A DNA stretch of 64,000 nucleotides from Muscardinus avellanarius. Taxonomy: Eukaryota > Chordata > Mammalia > Rodentia > Gliridae. The notes under the pieces were generated by a model. It saw nothing but the letters and a program-made list of their open reading frames with translations. It did no database searches and had not been told where the DNA came from. Every line of letters starts with the position of its first letter. The stretch's first letter is position 1. The stretch lies in assembly GCA_963383645.1 (NCBI GenBank), contig OY726560.1, positions 30,441,173 through 30,505,172 on the forward strand, given 5' to 3'. Shown here piece by piece: positions 34,261 through 45,539 of this stretch. The translations under genes were made by a program, and so were the position numbers.

Positions 34261-35170
34261 AAATAAAATCCTTAAGAATAAACTTGACAAAGGAGGAGAC
34301 AGACTTTTACAACAAAAGCCAGAAATCACTGATAAAAGAAATAAAAAAGCAAATAAGTGAAATGACATCACACATTCATGGATTGGAAGGCAATGCTAAA
34401 ATGCCCATTCTATTCAAAGGGGTCCATAGATTTAATACATCATCAAAATTCCAACAATATTCGTGTTGACATGTAAAAATAATACTAAAATTCAGTGAGG
34501 AAGTTTGACAAGACTCTCAGGAGCTAGAAAGAACTTAAAAAAGAAGAGCGCAACTAGAGGCATCACACTTCTAATTCTAAAATATATTACAAAGCTACAA
34601 CAATCAAAATGGTACAGTAGTAGCATTAAAATAGACATATAGACTAAACAAAATTGATAACTCTGAAATAAACTCATGTGCAAAGGGTCAATTGATCATA
34701 GACAAAGGTGTGAAGAATACACAAGGAAGAAAGGAGAACCTCTTCAGAAAATGATGTTGGAGAAACTAGATATCTAACTTAGGAAAATAATAAAGTTATA
34801 TGAGTTTCTTATACTATACACAAAAATCAACTCAAAATCTATTATATTTAAAATTTAGAACTGAAATAAACTTTTACCTGAAAACAGAAGCAATGCTATT
34901 GACATGGTTGTGGCATTTGCTTGCATATGAAACCAGAATCACAGGTAATAAAAGCAGAAATGGAAAAAGAGAGACTACATTAAACTACAGCACCACAAAG
35001 TAATTTTTTAAAAAAAGTAAAAGGAAACCTATAGGAGTGAAGGAGTAAGAATAATAAATACCAGTCAGCCATTTATCTGATGAAAGTTTAATATCAGAAA
35101 TACATAAAATATTCCTAAAACTCAATAGCAAAAAACAAATGATATGATTAAAAATATGCAAAGAGCTTTT
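34261..35170 (+). mobile_element. L1 ORF2 fragment
   Basis: Plus-sense L1 with CACACATTCATGGATTGGAA (34371), CACTTCTAATTCTAAAATAT (34567), ACAAAGCTACAACAATCAAA (34590), TGATCATAGACAAAGG (34693) and ATACACAAAAATCAACTCAA (34815). Frames broken. It abuts the LTR of the provirus. Confidence 0.75.
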
Positions 35171-36779
35171 TTCCACTATAATATTTTATCTAGCTTTTGA
35201 TTACCTTATTATTATGATTTACTTTGCCTTATATCTCAATTTTTATCTTATTTTCTTAAGATTGAGTTCTTCTCAAGTACTTTTTATTTCACTTTAGAAA
35301 TAAAACAAAATTGATGATGAACCCATATATAAAGACAAAATTAACACATGGTCAGAATGTCACTGGAACATTTCCACAGTGCACATTTCTCAGATCTGAA
35401 AATACATTATTTTGTAAGGGTTTTTTTCTTTTTAATATTTTTATATTCCCAGGGATGCTTTCCTTTTGCTCTCTGCAGGCAGTACCAAGGTGCCTGCCCA
35501 TCTGCTTTCATAATTTAGCCTTTAACTTCTGCATAATTGGTTGGTGTGAATAAGTAGCACTAATTTTACATTCCATGTTAAAAAATAAGTTAGATTTCAT
35601 TTCAATTTATTTAAACAACTCAAATTCAGCTAGAATTGTGTCACTGTGTATGCATACATATTTATATATTCTGTATAATTTACATATGCTTACATATTTT
35701 GAAACAATATGGTCTTTAGTTGTGTACTACATATTTTTGAGTAGCATTGGAAGGGCTAAATCATAAGTATTGTGCATTGAAAGTGATGAAATTCTGTTTT
35801 GTTGATGCATTTGTGATCTTAGAATATGTGAAAGAAAAGAAAATATTTATGTAAATATGAGCATACATGATAGAATTTGTCTTGATAAATTTTTTAGTTC
35901 AGTAGTTTATACATTTTACACTAAGTTGGAATTTTTTTTTATATTGAAATGATAAAAATTCTAAAACTGGGTCCTTTTTTTTTTCCAGTTACCAATTACA
36001 TTTCCCAAAAGCTTTATGGGTACCTGTAACTTTGACCCATAAAATCCCCAAGTTTCACATTCAGGTATTTTTCTTTTATTATTCAGAGATATCTTTGATT
36101 AGGTTGACATAATAATGAAATAGATATATTTATCTTTGAAAAATAATAAAAATATGACATATATAAAGTATTTTTATGATTCCTTACTTTTTCTTTTAAT
36201 ACCCTAATATTTTCACATAAGAATTTAGTTTGTGTGACTGGAAATGTAAATGATAAATAATTTGACAGGTTAAAAATAGTTTTATAAAGTCTATGCTGAA
36301 AGACATGTGTGATTTCTTTTTAATATAAAAGAAAGTTTTGTGTAAGATAAGATTTTGTAGAGATAATAACAATAACAAGGCTATTGCCTTGTTATTGTTA
36401 TTATCAGAAATTAAAGGATTTACTCAGTGAAAGAAAATTGATATCTGCTGAATGCAAATTCCTTATTAGCTTTTTAAGTTTTATTGTTTTGAAACATATT
36501 CAAAGCCATTATTTTAATCATAGTGCTCAGAGATAATCAGAAAAAAATGTATTTTATGCCCCTTCATAGGCTTGAAAGTTTGAGTAAATCAGCTTGAAAG
36601 TTTGAGTAAATCAGCTACTGAGTGACAGAACTGGACAAAATAGTTTGAATCTGAGTTCTTTAACTCAATAGCTATTGCTTTCTAAAATAGTCTTTATATT
36701 ATTGTTCTATAGTAATTCACATATAGTTTGTGTGTTAGGAGTGGATTTGTGTATGATATTTATCCTGATTGTTGTTTTA
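35171..36779. other. Unassigned AT-rich sequence
   Basis: No gene or repeat family recognised. It contains a perfect 20-bp hairpin (36362-36405) and a 22-bp tandem duplication (36570-36613). Confidence 0.5.
36362..36405. repeat. Perfect inverted repeat (20-bp stem, 4-bp loop)
   Basis: GATAATAACAATAACAAGGC at 36362-36381 and its exact reverse complement at 36386-36405 around the loop TATT. Confidence 0.97.
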
Positions 36780-37020
36780 AATTTTTGGATATAAAGAGTG
36801 TTGGACATTAATTTTGGGGAAAATTGCTCATTATTGCTTCAAATATTTTTTGCCCCATATTTCTGTCTGTATTTGAATTGTATCTAAGCATAGTTTTGTG
36901 ATTCCTTTTCCCTTTGATATTAGGTGGGTTATTTTTCTTTCTATTTTTCCCTGAATTCTTTGTGTACTTCCTCCATTTTTGTTGGGAGGTGAACAAGTGT
37001 TTGGCAGTTGTTCAACCAGA
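36780..37020 (-). mobile_element. Old L1 3' UTR-like fragment
   Basis: TTGCTCATTATTGCTTCAAATATTTTTTG-type sequence (about 36826) and a TTTTTCCCTGAATTCTTTGT stretch resemble the antisense 3' UTR of old L1 families. Weakly supported. Confidence 0.35.
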
Positions 37021-37417
37021 GAATTCATGATTCAACCATAGAAGCAGAAAAAGAAAACATTTTTCAAAAGATTTATAACAAGTGATTTACTTAGGTTATA
37101 GTGAGAGCTGGCTAGAAATGCTCACATCCATTGGGCAGACATCAGATGGTACACTGGAAATCATAGGCATTAGATAGACCCAATTTCTATCAACTGATTT
37201 TAGTATTCTCTCAAGGAAGCATCAATCCTACATTTAAGACCTTTCTTTCAAATCACTGAATTGAGTTCTCTCAAATTATCTAGGACAATCTCCCATATTT
37301 AATGACAATTGACTATGTACTTCAATTATATCTACAAAGTATTAATATACAGAGTGGTGTCTTTTTTAATAACTTGGATAACTGCTGAACTAAAGAAGCT
37401 TCATATTTTGCTAAGCG

Positions 37418-37461
<44 letters not shown>

Positions 37462-37892
37462 TGTGAATGTTTTGAGGCCCTGAAAGACTAAATCCATATA
37501 GGCAGGGATTGAGCTGAGCTTTGATTGCTGCCATGGTTATTTCTAATGCACCGCAGACCTCTAATAGTGTGGGGCTAATGTGCTAGAAAGTTATTCTCAA
37601 TATTTCTGCTTAATCTTCAGTGTTAAACTTTTTCTGTGAACTTCAGCTTATGACATGCTCTTACTCTCTCATTTTTCTTTCCTTCTAGCAACACAACCTT
37701 GTTATTTGTTATTTTGTATGGCTAGATTCATGGTACATTGCAGAAATGGTTATTCTTTATTTTGTCTTAGCCTCAAGTTTTAGCAGGCTCTGTATCCCAT
37801 GGACTCTAATATAAAAACCTTTTCAATGAGATCTCACAATTAGTGATAGGTAGTCTCTAAATTTTGATGCTAGTAATATTGTGTTACTTCTT
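37021..37892. other. Unassigned sequence
   Basis: Apart from the (TG)n tract I recognise nothing. A 19-bp direct repeat, TTCAAGTTGTAGAAGACTT, lies at 37893-37911 and 37914-37932, just at the edge of the provirus. Confidence 0.5.
37419..37466. repeat. (TG)n microsatellite
   Basis: About 24 TG dinucleotides with one interruption at 37454. Reading frames over it (poly-CV, poly-HT) are artefacts. Confidence 0.95.
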
Positions 37893-37949
37893 TTCAAGTT
37901 GTAGAAGACTTTCTTCAAGTTGTAGAAGACTTACCCCTCCTACCACCAT

Positions 37950-39150
37950 ATAAGTTGGTCTATTATCCTGAGGTGTTTGGTGCCTTTTGTAAAGCTGCTG
38001 AAGCAAGCGGTTGGATATGCTCTAGAGCCGCTTTGAGCCTAGAAATATGAACCCAGGGAGTATATTGGTTATCATTCAAATTAAGTTTTGCAGCAGTAGG
38101 AGTACATAGGATAACCTGAGCTGGGCCATCCAATTTTGGTTGTAGGATAGTTTTTTTCTTTCTTTTTTTTTTTTTCCTGGGGGGTTGAAATAGACCTGTT
38201 GTCCTATGGTTAAGGAGGAGATGGTGGGTGGCTGCTTGAGGTCAGGGAGAAGCCAGTCTTGATATTTCCAGAGTTCTGTTCTGAGATGGAATGAGAGCAG
38301 AAAGGCTATTTGTGGAGAAAAGACATTAAAATGAGGAGAAATTCCTGGGGGGAATAAGAGGCGGCTGAACATAATCTCAAAGGGAGATAAAAGGGAAGCC
38401 TTTTTTGGTAAGGCTCGAATGCATAAAAGAAACAGGGGAAGTAATTTTATCCAATCTAAATGTTTCCAGAGACAGCTTTGTGAGAATTTCTATAAGAGTG
38501 CTATTAGAACACTCTACTTTTGCTGATGCTTGAGGACGGTATGGGCAATGAAAATGCCAAGGCAGAGATAAAGCTCGGGCTACAGATTGAGTTATTTGGG
38601 AAGTGAACTCAGGGCCATTATCAGATTATAAAGAGGAAGGCATACCAATGTAGGGGGTAATTTGAGAAATTAGGAGATCAGAGACTGTAGAGGCCCTTTT
38701 ATTGGAGGTTGGGAAGGCCTCGATCCATCCTGAGAAAGTGTCGATGAAGACGAGAAGGTATTTGAATCTTTTAACCCTGAGCATATTGGTATACACTACT
38801 TACCAACCAGCAGCTGGAGTATGTCCCCTTGCCTGGTATACCAGAAAGGCCTGATGTTTATAGGGAGTGGTTGGGTTTGTTTTTTGGCAGATGATACAAT
38901 TGGATGTAATCTGATGAAGGGATTCTTTATCTTTAAGTATGAGAAGGAAGAATGACTGCAGGAATATCTCAAGGCCTTGTAGGTTTGAATGAAATAAGGA
39001 ATGTAGATATTGCAGAAGGTCAGAATGGGAATGGTTGGAATCAAGGGACAGTCAGAGGTATTAGGAGTCGGTGAGGGAGTGTTGTCAGCATCCTTTAATA
39101 ACAATAAGAAGGGAAGGGGTTGATAAATTTTTAGAGCCACCTCCTGCACC
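37950..39150 (-). pseudogene. pol: pol remnant: integrase
   Basis: A zinc-finger-like CQKTN (about 38890), a [14 protein letters not shown] core string (about 38710-38755), a DNGPEF motif (about 38605-38625) with a stop just before it, and the C-terminal PAQVILCTPTAAKL-type box near 38090-38130. Frames shift between them. The copy ends near 37950, with no env after it. Confidence 0.75.
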
Positions 39151-39226
39151 GCCTTGTCTGCCCTTGAATTTTCTGAGTTATTGGAGATGATTCAGTCTAA
39201 TGAGACTTGCAGTGAACAATAACTAA

Positions 39227-40250
39227 CTACTGTGGGAGGATAGAAGCTTGGAGGAGTTTGGCTACCAGTTTAAAATTAATAATGGCTGATCCCTTGAAAT
39301 TGAGAAGACCATGTTCCTTCCAAATTGCAGCATGTGAAACTAAGATATGGTAAACATATTTGGAGTCTGTGTACAGGGTGAGAGTTTTCTGTTCTGCTAA
39401 TGTACAGGCTCTGATAGCCACCATTAGCTCGGCCTGTTGGTTGGTGGTATTAACAGGAAGAGGATGGGCCTCAATTGTCTCTGTGGATGAGACTATGGCA
39501 TAGCCTGCCCTCCATATCCCATCCAAAAGGAATGAGCTCCCATCAATGAACCAAGTAAAATCAGGATCTGTTAGTGATGAGGTTGAGGAACAAGGGAGAA
39601 AGGCTTCCAGAATATCACAACAATTATGTATAGGAGAAGGATGGTTAGCTGTGGCTTATGGTAGTAAGGAGGCAGGATTTAGAGGTGGGAAGGCCTCAAA
39701 GAAAGGGAGGGATTTTGAAGGAATGAGACAAAGAGAGATAAGATTCTAGAGAGAGGTAGAGTCTGTAGGCCTTTGTAGGTAAGCAAACCTCGGAAATGAT
39801 GTGGAGATAAAATGGTTAAGGGTGTTCTAAAAGTAAGCTTGTGAGCTTCCTTTTTTAGAAGGTGGCCTGTTTCCAGGGCACAAAGACAAAGACAAGGTGC
39901 CCAACCCTTGACTGTGGAATCTAGTTGTTTGGACAGGTATGTGACCAAGGCAAAGGTGGGCCCATACTGTTGACCAAGAAATCCAAGGCCTTGTCTTCCC
40001 CTTTTATGTATGTATAGAATAAACGGTTTCTTTAGGTCTGGCAAGTTTAAAGCTGGGGCTAAGAATAACGTCTTTTGTAGGAGATGAAAAGCATGTGAAG
40101 GGGAAAAGGCCAGGGGTTCATGAAGGGGGCCCTTGGCCAGCTCATATAAGGGTTTGGCAAGAAGGGAGTAGTTGGGAATCCAGGCCCAAAAGTAACCAGC
40201 AAGACCCAGGGAGGAAATAATTTCATTTTTTGTGTTGGGACTAGGAGAAT
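39227..40250 (-). pseudogene. pol: pol remnant: connection domain and RNase H
   Basis: The frame at 39679-40044 carries a LPDLKKPFILYIHKR connection motif and a YLSKQLDSTVKGW signature. RNase H follows at 39227-39526 with the NQQAELMVA and LYTDSKYVY motifs, which hold the catalytic E and D. About 150 bp with stops separate the two. Confidence 0.8.
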
Positions 40251-40259
40251 CTGGATAAA

Positions 40260-40576
40260 CTTCTTGCAGTCTTGTTTTAATACTGATTTATATATAGATA
40301 ACCATAGAAAACAGAAACATAGGAAATTATCTTAATTTCACTGTAAACCTTTTGAATAATTTTTAAATATAACCATCTTTATCACATGCAATATTCCTTA
40401 TATAAACTTAATTCTACACAATCATTTTTAACATGCTCAGACTTTTTGCAACTTGCTTTTAGCCTTCTGATCCTATCTTTTCCTTTCCAATTTGGGACAA
40501 TCTTAGGATAAACCTTTTTCCTTTCCTTTTGTCCTTCCTTACCAAAATTTCCCTTCTTTACATCTTTCTCTAATCC
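40260..40576. other. AT-rich insert or replacement within the provirus
   Basis: No retroviral similarity where the reverse transcriptase palm should be. Origin not recognised. Confidence 0.5.
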
Positions 40577-41106
40577 CTACATACTGGTTCCTTTCTGCCA
40601 TAATTCCCTTCTTGAATTTACATTTTGAAATGATTCTGCATAATTTTTAACAGAATAGGTCCCCATAGAAGAGAACTCTAGGAGAGACAAAGCAAGCAGA
40701 GAACTAAGCCCTGTATCAAAAAAATCAATATTCTGCCTGACAACCTCAAGAGCTACCCAGGCTTTCTCTTGCTGGTTAGAGGGCTGATCAGAGGGGCTTT
40801 GCCAAGTCTTGGGCATCTTCAGTCTTCAGTCTTCAAGGGCAGCCACTATGGGAGCAGACGACCTCACTTCCCTTCAGAGGTGAGGGCAACATGCTTTGCA
40901 GTATTTTTCTTTTTGCAGAGATGGCACAGCCCAGATGCAGATGAACTCCACTCAGGAGTGGACAAAATCATGCACCTTTGTACCGGCAGGTACCAAGCCA
41001 TTAGCCCCTTTCTCTCTCTGTATGAGAAGACTTTGGTATCTCTGAGGGGGCAAAAACTTATTACCCAATGCAGGGCGATTAAATGGGCTTGTCCCTGTGT
41101 TTGCAT
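40577..41106 (-). pseudogene. Nucleocapsid and protease remnant
   Basis: A CHLCKKKNTAKH string (about 40900) looks like a decayed CCHC zinc knuckle. About 220 bp downstream a QNIDFFDTG string (about 40705-40735) carries the DTG of a retroviral aspartic protease. The frames differ and stops intervene. Confidence 0.6.
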
Positions 41107-41428
41107 GTGTCTCCTCTGATGCTTAATAACCAGTCAATAGATTAAACCATCATTAATAAAATAAGTCCTCAGAATGACATTACAATTTAAACATCTATTA
41201 CCAGGAAGCCAAGGATAGTTGTCTTAGCCTGAAGAAAACAAAGTGTATTAATTTTTAAACTTTTATACATAAGCAAACAACAAAATCTTTTTCTGCCTCT
41301 AAGCTGCAGCCAGTGTTGACCTTGGTCAGCTAAAAGTTGGCTGTTATCCCAGCTGAACTCCAAATGTTAAAAGACAAACAGTGGCACTTCTAAAGTTTAT
41401 GCCAAGTGAGGATGTGGGCTTGAATGTT
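41107..41428. other. Unassigned stretch within the provirus
   Basis: Lies where the capsid C-terminus is expected, but I cannot recognise it. Confidence 0.4.
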
Positions 41429-42600
41429 TTAATGGAATTCTCTGATATAGATATCAGTGTTGGAGGTGTAGAAGCCTAACTTGGTGTGAATCTGGGACAA
41501 ATCTGCCATGGAGAAGGGGATGTAAACTCTGATTATACCCTCTGTCCCATGAACCTCACAGAGAGGAGCCACAACCGAAGACACGGGGGTGGCCGGGGGT
41601 TGAGAGTGAGATTGAGCACGAGATCTTGTTAACGGAAGACTAAAGGCTGGTTGAGGAGAAATCTGAGAAATGAGGGGGAGATAGAGATGAGAAAATGAAG
41701 GTTGCCCGGGAGGGGTTGAGGTTTGTGGAGGAGGGGGTAAAGTTTGTGGGAGAACAGAACACGGAGAAAGAGATAAGCACGCTGGAGGAATCTGTGGTGG
41801 GGGGGTGGAGTTTATGGGAGAGCAGGCAGCTGAGGAAGTGATAATCATGCTGGGGAAAAAAACGCTTGTGCTGAAGGTGCATGCCTATAAGGGGGGGGGG
41901 GTTCATTTGCTGGGTCAAAGGCAGTAATATCTGACTCAGGGAGAATATCAGAGGAAAGTTTTTTAGAGGGAATTGTGGCAGGTTTGCAGGCTAACAGAAC
42001 CTGCTGGGGGGTGCAGGAAGAAGACAGATCGGGGTAAGAGTGTAGATCTCCTTCCACCCTTTTGTGCACTCACAGTAATGAAACAAATCATGGAGGAGTA
42101 GAGGGTCAAGGGATCCCTCGGGAGGCCAATGGTTGTTATTGTCCAGAGAGTAATGAGGCCAATTTAGGTTTAATGTCTGGGGTAAGAAACAGACAGCTTA
42201 AATCATTCAGTAGACACCTTAAAGGGGCAGTATCCGGGATGGAAGAAGAGGCCCCCATGGTGAAAGGTTATGAAAGAGGGAGAGAGGGGTTAAAAGAGAG
42301 AGAGTAAGGTAAGGATAAGAGAGAGAGAGAATGGAGAGTTCCGGGTGTTTGAGGAGGTGTGAATGAGAGAGAACGGTAAGTCCTGGACCAGTAAAGGAAT
42401 AAAGGACCAAAATGGGAACTCCAGATGGCCAATTATTCCAGGAACCCAGTAGGGTCGGATTAGCTGAAGACGTCCTCAGGTCGTCACCCGAGAAAAGTCT
42501 GCCTAGGCCGGAGCCGGAGGTCACGGGACACCTAGCGCCAGGATTTTCAGACGGACAGTATTGGTCGGATTTTAATAGTTGGACGGTATCGGTCAAACGG
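41429..42600 (-). pseudogene. gag: gag remnant: matrix, p12-like and capsid N-terminus
   Basis: A late-domain motif PPPPY occurs in the frame at 41845-42069, after a DLHSYPDLSS stretch. A proline-rich linker follows, then a capsid N-terminus-like segment at about 41430-41600 (short motif VYIPFSMADLSQI). Two frames are used, so there is at least one frameshift. The rest of the capsid is not recognisable. Confidence 0.65.
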
Positions 42601-42998
42601 TATCAGAATGTTATCAGAATGGAGAGTGTTAGGAGGAGGAAGGGATGAGAGTAGAACGAATAGTAGGGCCTGTTTTTCCTTCCCGTTATCTCGTAATTAA
42701 AGGAAGCAGTAGAATATCATGGGAGTCCACCATAACCTTGAAGGCTGTGGTGGGGTGCAGTCTTCTCCCAAGCCTGGCATCAGGGTAGAGCCGGATAATC
42801 ATGGTCAGATACCCTGCTATAGCCAGACTCAGGCAGATAGCCTAAGGGGGACTTACCCAGCTGGAGCGGAGTGACAGAGATGGTCGGATGTCCGGTGGTG
42901 GTGGAGGATGCAGAGAGCAAGCACCCAAAAAGGAGGACGAGGACGGCCAGTCGGGGGAGAGCCTGGAGGAGGGAGTCTTCTAAATAGAGGGGTCTCCC

Positions 42999-43016
42999 TC
43001 CTGGGTTTTGGCACCA
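42999..43016 (-). other. Retroviral primer-binding site, tRNA-Phe type
   Basis: One base inside the LTR edge, the minus strand reads TGGTGCCAAAACCCAGGA. This matches 16 of 18 bases of the complement of the 3' end of tRNA-Phe (both differences G to A), the primer class named HERV-F in human. Confidence 0.75.
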
Positions 43017-43017
43017 A

Positions 43018-43357
43018 TGAAAGTGGAAGTCTGGCACAGAAAAAAACCAAGGGCAGCCTTCGGAGATAAGCAAGCAAGCAGGCAAGCAAAAGCTTTATTA
43101 AGACAGCCCAGCTCCATTTTATATCAGGCATCTGGGAATTTTTTGAAAAGGAGGGGCTTCCGCTCACAGCGGAAGATCACACGAAGTATGGGGCATTTAC
43201 TGATTGGGTGGTTCATACCCCAGTGAGTGTGTTATCAGGGGACTGGTTGTTGGGCATCCCATGGCCCCCTTTGGCTGGCTATGAGGTAGTCAGCCCAATC
43301 CGGAAGAGAAGCCGGAGAGGCGCCATCTTTGGCATGACTGGGCTGTTTATCCTAACA
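43018..43357 (-). repeat. 5' LTR of the 38-43 kb provirus
   Basis: 340 bp, TGAAAGTGG at left, TCCTAACA at right. On the minus strand: TGTTAGGATA start, a GATGGCGCC box, a TATAAAA box (complement about 43117-43123), then AATAAA (complement 43094-43099), then the CTTTCA end. That order is a normal U3-R-U5. Confidence 0.85.
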
Positions 43358-43441
43358 GTTTTATTATTTAAAAAATATATCAAAATCAAGTTATAAGGTT
43401 ATTTAAAATAATTATTTTCTCTTACTTAGAATATATTAATA

Positions 43442-43641
43442 GGGCCAGGTGTGGTGGCACATACTTGCAATCCCGCGCTTGGGAGGCGGAGACAGGAGGA
43501 TCGCAGAGGTTTGAAGCCAGCCTCGCTGGCTTAAAGAGACCCTGTTTCCAAATAAAAAATAGGAAAAATAAGTCTGGTAGTATAGCCCAGAGGAAGGGTT
43601 TCCAGGAACCCCAGTACCACCAAAAAAAAAAAAAAAAACCC
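43442..43641 (+). mobile_element. B1-ID hybrid SINE (type I)
   Basis: GCCAGGTGTGGTGGCACAT head to GTACCACC end and an A tail. A perfect 13-bp duplication AGAATATATTAAT flanks it at 43428-43440 and 43642-43654. Confidence 0.95.
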
Positions 43642-43654
43642 AGAATATATTAAT

Positions 43655-44139
43655 TGGATATTATTTTATTTGAAATATAAGAACAATTAAAATTCTCTTT
43701 ATTTTGATGAAGAAATGAAAGAAGTTGTAGTAATTGAGGGTGATTTATGTCATTATTTGATAAATAGATTTTTTACTATTATAAATTATTTGAAGGAATA
43801 CATGGAAAACATCAAACTTTGTTTAAAGGATAGATTGATTTACCTGAGATCTTAAGAAAAAGAAATGCTGCACAATTAGAATAATAATAGTGTAGAATGC
43901 AGAAAAATATCATAAAATTCAGTCATAATAAGAAATAAGAAGTAATTAAAGATCCAGCAGCTTATCTGGATGATCAAGAAAGATTAAATTATGTACTGAG
44001 GGCATGCAATGTTAATGTTGTTTTGTCTATTTTTATAAAGTTCTTCTTTCCATACTAATTTCTCTACTAATTCCTCTTCCCTCAAGTTACATCTTTAATT
44101 CCTTCTCTTCTCTATCAAACTTTTTAAAAGGCAGTGCAA
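43655..44139. other. Unassigned AT-rich sequence
   Basis: No gene or repeat recognised. Confidence 0.5.
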
Positions 44140-44310
44140 TATATAAATTAGAAGCTAACCTTGCAGACTACTGCAGAATTAGCTATAAACCTAAGTCCTG
44201 ACAATTAAACGGCTTTTACTTTAGCAAGTTATATAATTGGTTCTTGCCTTAGTTTACCTACCCATCTATAAATAAGATAGGTATCTTTACTGTAGAAATA
44301 ATAAGACAGG
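44140..44310 (+). mobile_element. MIR fragment
   Basis: AGCAAGTTATATAATTGG, CTTGCCTTAGTTTACC and CATCTATAAATAAGATAGGT follow the MIR core order in plus sense. Old and diverged. Confidence 0.6.
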
Positions 44311-44689
44311 ATTATTTTTAAATCTTTATATTTTATAGTTCATTTTATTTTTATTGGGCAAATAGCTGTGAATATGTGAATAATATGTGGCAAGCAGGAA
44401 GAAAAGGTTCAGCTCGGTTCTGCTTGTACTTAAAACTACTAACCTTGTGTTTTGGAGACATGTCATTATCTCGTTATGTTTCATAGTAATTTTCTACTGA
44501 TAAAACAGTTGTGAATATTAATAATATTAAGGTATGCTATTAAAATACAAATGGTTTGCTTTGTTTTTATTTACTATGGCTCTATTCTTAGCAGTGGGTA
44601 GAGCAGAAGTCTAGCATTTAAAAAATATCACAGATTTTTGTCTCTTAGATTTCTCTAGTTATTTCATCAAATGTAACAAAAAGAGACAC

Positions 44690-44775
44690 TAAATTCCATG
44701 AAGTCAGAGACTTTCAGTTTTGCTTTCAATTTCATCTCTATTTCTTACCATTGTGCCTGACTAATCTAGGTTTTT
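44690..44775 (+). mobile_element. MIR/L2-like relic
   Basis: CCATGAAGTCAGAGACTTTC followed by ACCATTGTGCCTGACTA resembles a common old repeat end. Weak. Confidence 0.3.
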
Positions 44776-44830
44776 TGCATTCTCAATTTTTGAAAGGTCG
44801 CTTTGTCAGATATAACATTTTCACTTGGGT

Positions 44831-45236
44831 TGTTTTTATTTTTTTATTTTTAATAGCAGAATATGCTTTATTGGAATAAAATCTGTGACAGGGGTCTCCA
44901 AGAAAGGTTGAAGTGCATATTGATATAGGTAGTTTAGGGAGAGATTCTATAGGGAAAGGGGGATGGTAGTTAGCTACTTGCCAGGAGGACTTCTAAGGGA
45001 AGAATCTACAGGGAAGGAGGAACAATGATTATTGTGAAAGGAGATTTGTGACATTGTGGTCAGGCAGAATGATGGGGCTTTTCTTTTAGCAGAGGTGTGT
45101 GATAAGCAAGCAGGTAATGTACAAGTCTTAGGCAAGAATGTGGTAATATTTTGGAAAGCATTGGAAATGGTATACTGAACATGATTTGGGAGTTTCTGGG
45201 GAAAAAATGTAGTCACTTCTCTCTGAGATCCTAACA
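44831..45236 (-). other. Possible LTR or retroposed 3' UTR
   Basis: On the minus strand it starts TGTTAGGATCTC, has a C/T-rich body and an AATAAA signal (complement near 44869), and ends in an A-rich stretch. I find no matching target-site duplication and cannot name a family. The 87-codon frame at 44974-45237 is not a known protein. Confidence 0.3.
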
Positions 45237-45539
45237 TTTAATAGAAAAGAAAATAGGGGACTTAGGATTGGTGCAAAGGGCATCAAGTCTTTTCTCTGTT
45301 GCTTCCAGAACAGGAAAGTTAAGGTCCATGGGGTTGAGTAGTCTTTGGTATTTGTACCACCTAAAGAGAATAGTGTTTATATGTTTTGAGTGGCAGTTTG
45401 GATAATGGAGTCAAGCTTTTATGAGAAAATGAGTTGATAAATTTTAAAACTAAAGGGGTAAAGATTAGAAAATAAAAAGAACGAGAAAGGGGGTCATGAT
45501 GAGAGTGATTCTATTGCTTAGAATATGGTATCTACTAGC

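Larger units (their letters stand above)
37950..43357 (-). mobile_element. Decayed class I endogenous retrovirus with 5' LTR and tRNA-Phe-type primer site
   Basis: Minus-strand order: LTR (43018-43357), primer site (42999-43016), gag (about 41429-42600), nucleocapsid/protease (40577-41106), connection and RNase H (39227-40250), integrase (37950-39150). The palm of reverse transcriptase is missing: between protease and connection there are only about 330 bp of AT-rich unrelated sequence (40250-40577). No env or 3' LTR follows the integrase. It is related to, but not the same copy as, the provirus at 28.7-34.3 kb. Not functional. Confidence 0.8.

Noticed and set aside
37309..37534. Frames with poly-CV and poly-HT
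   Set aside because: Direct translation of the (TG)n/(CA)n microsatellite.
39227..39526. A host RNase H gene
   Set aside because: The motifs and neighbours (connection domain, integrase, LTR, primer site) show it is part of a decayed provirus.
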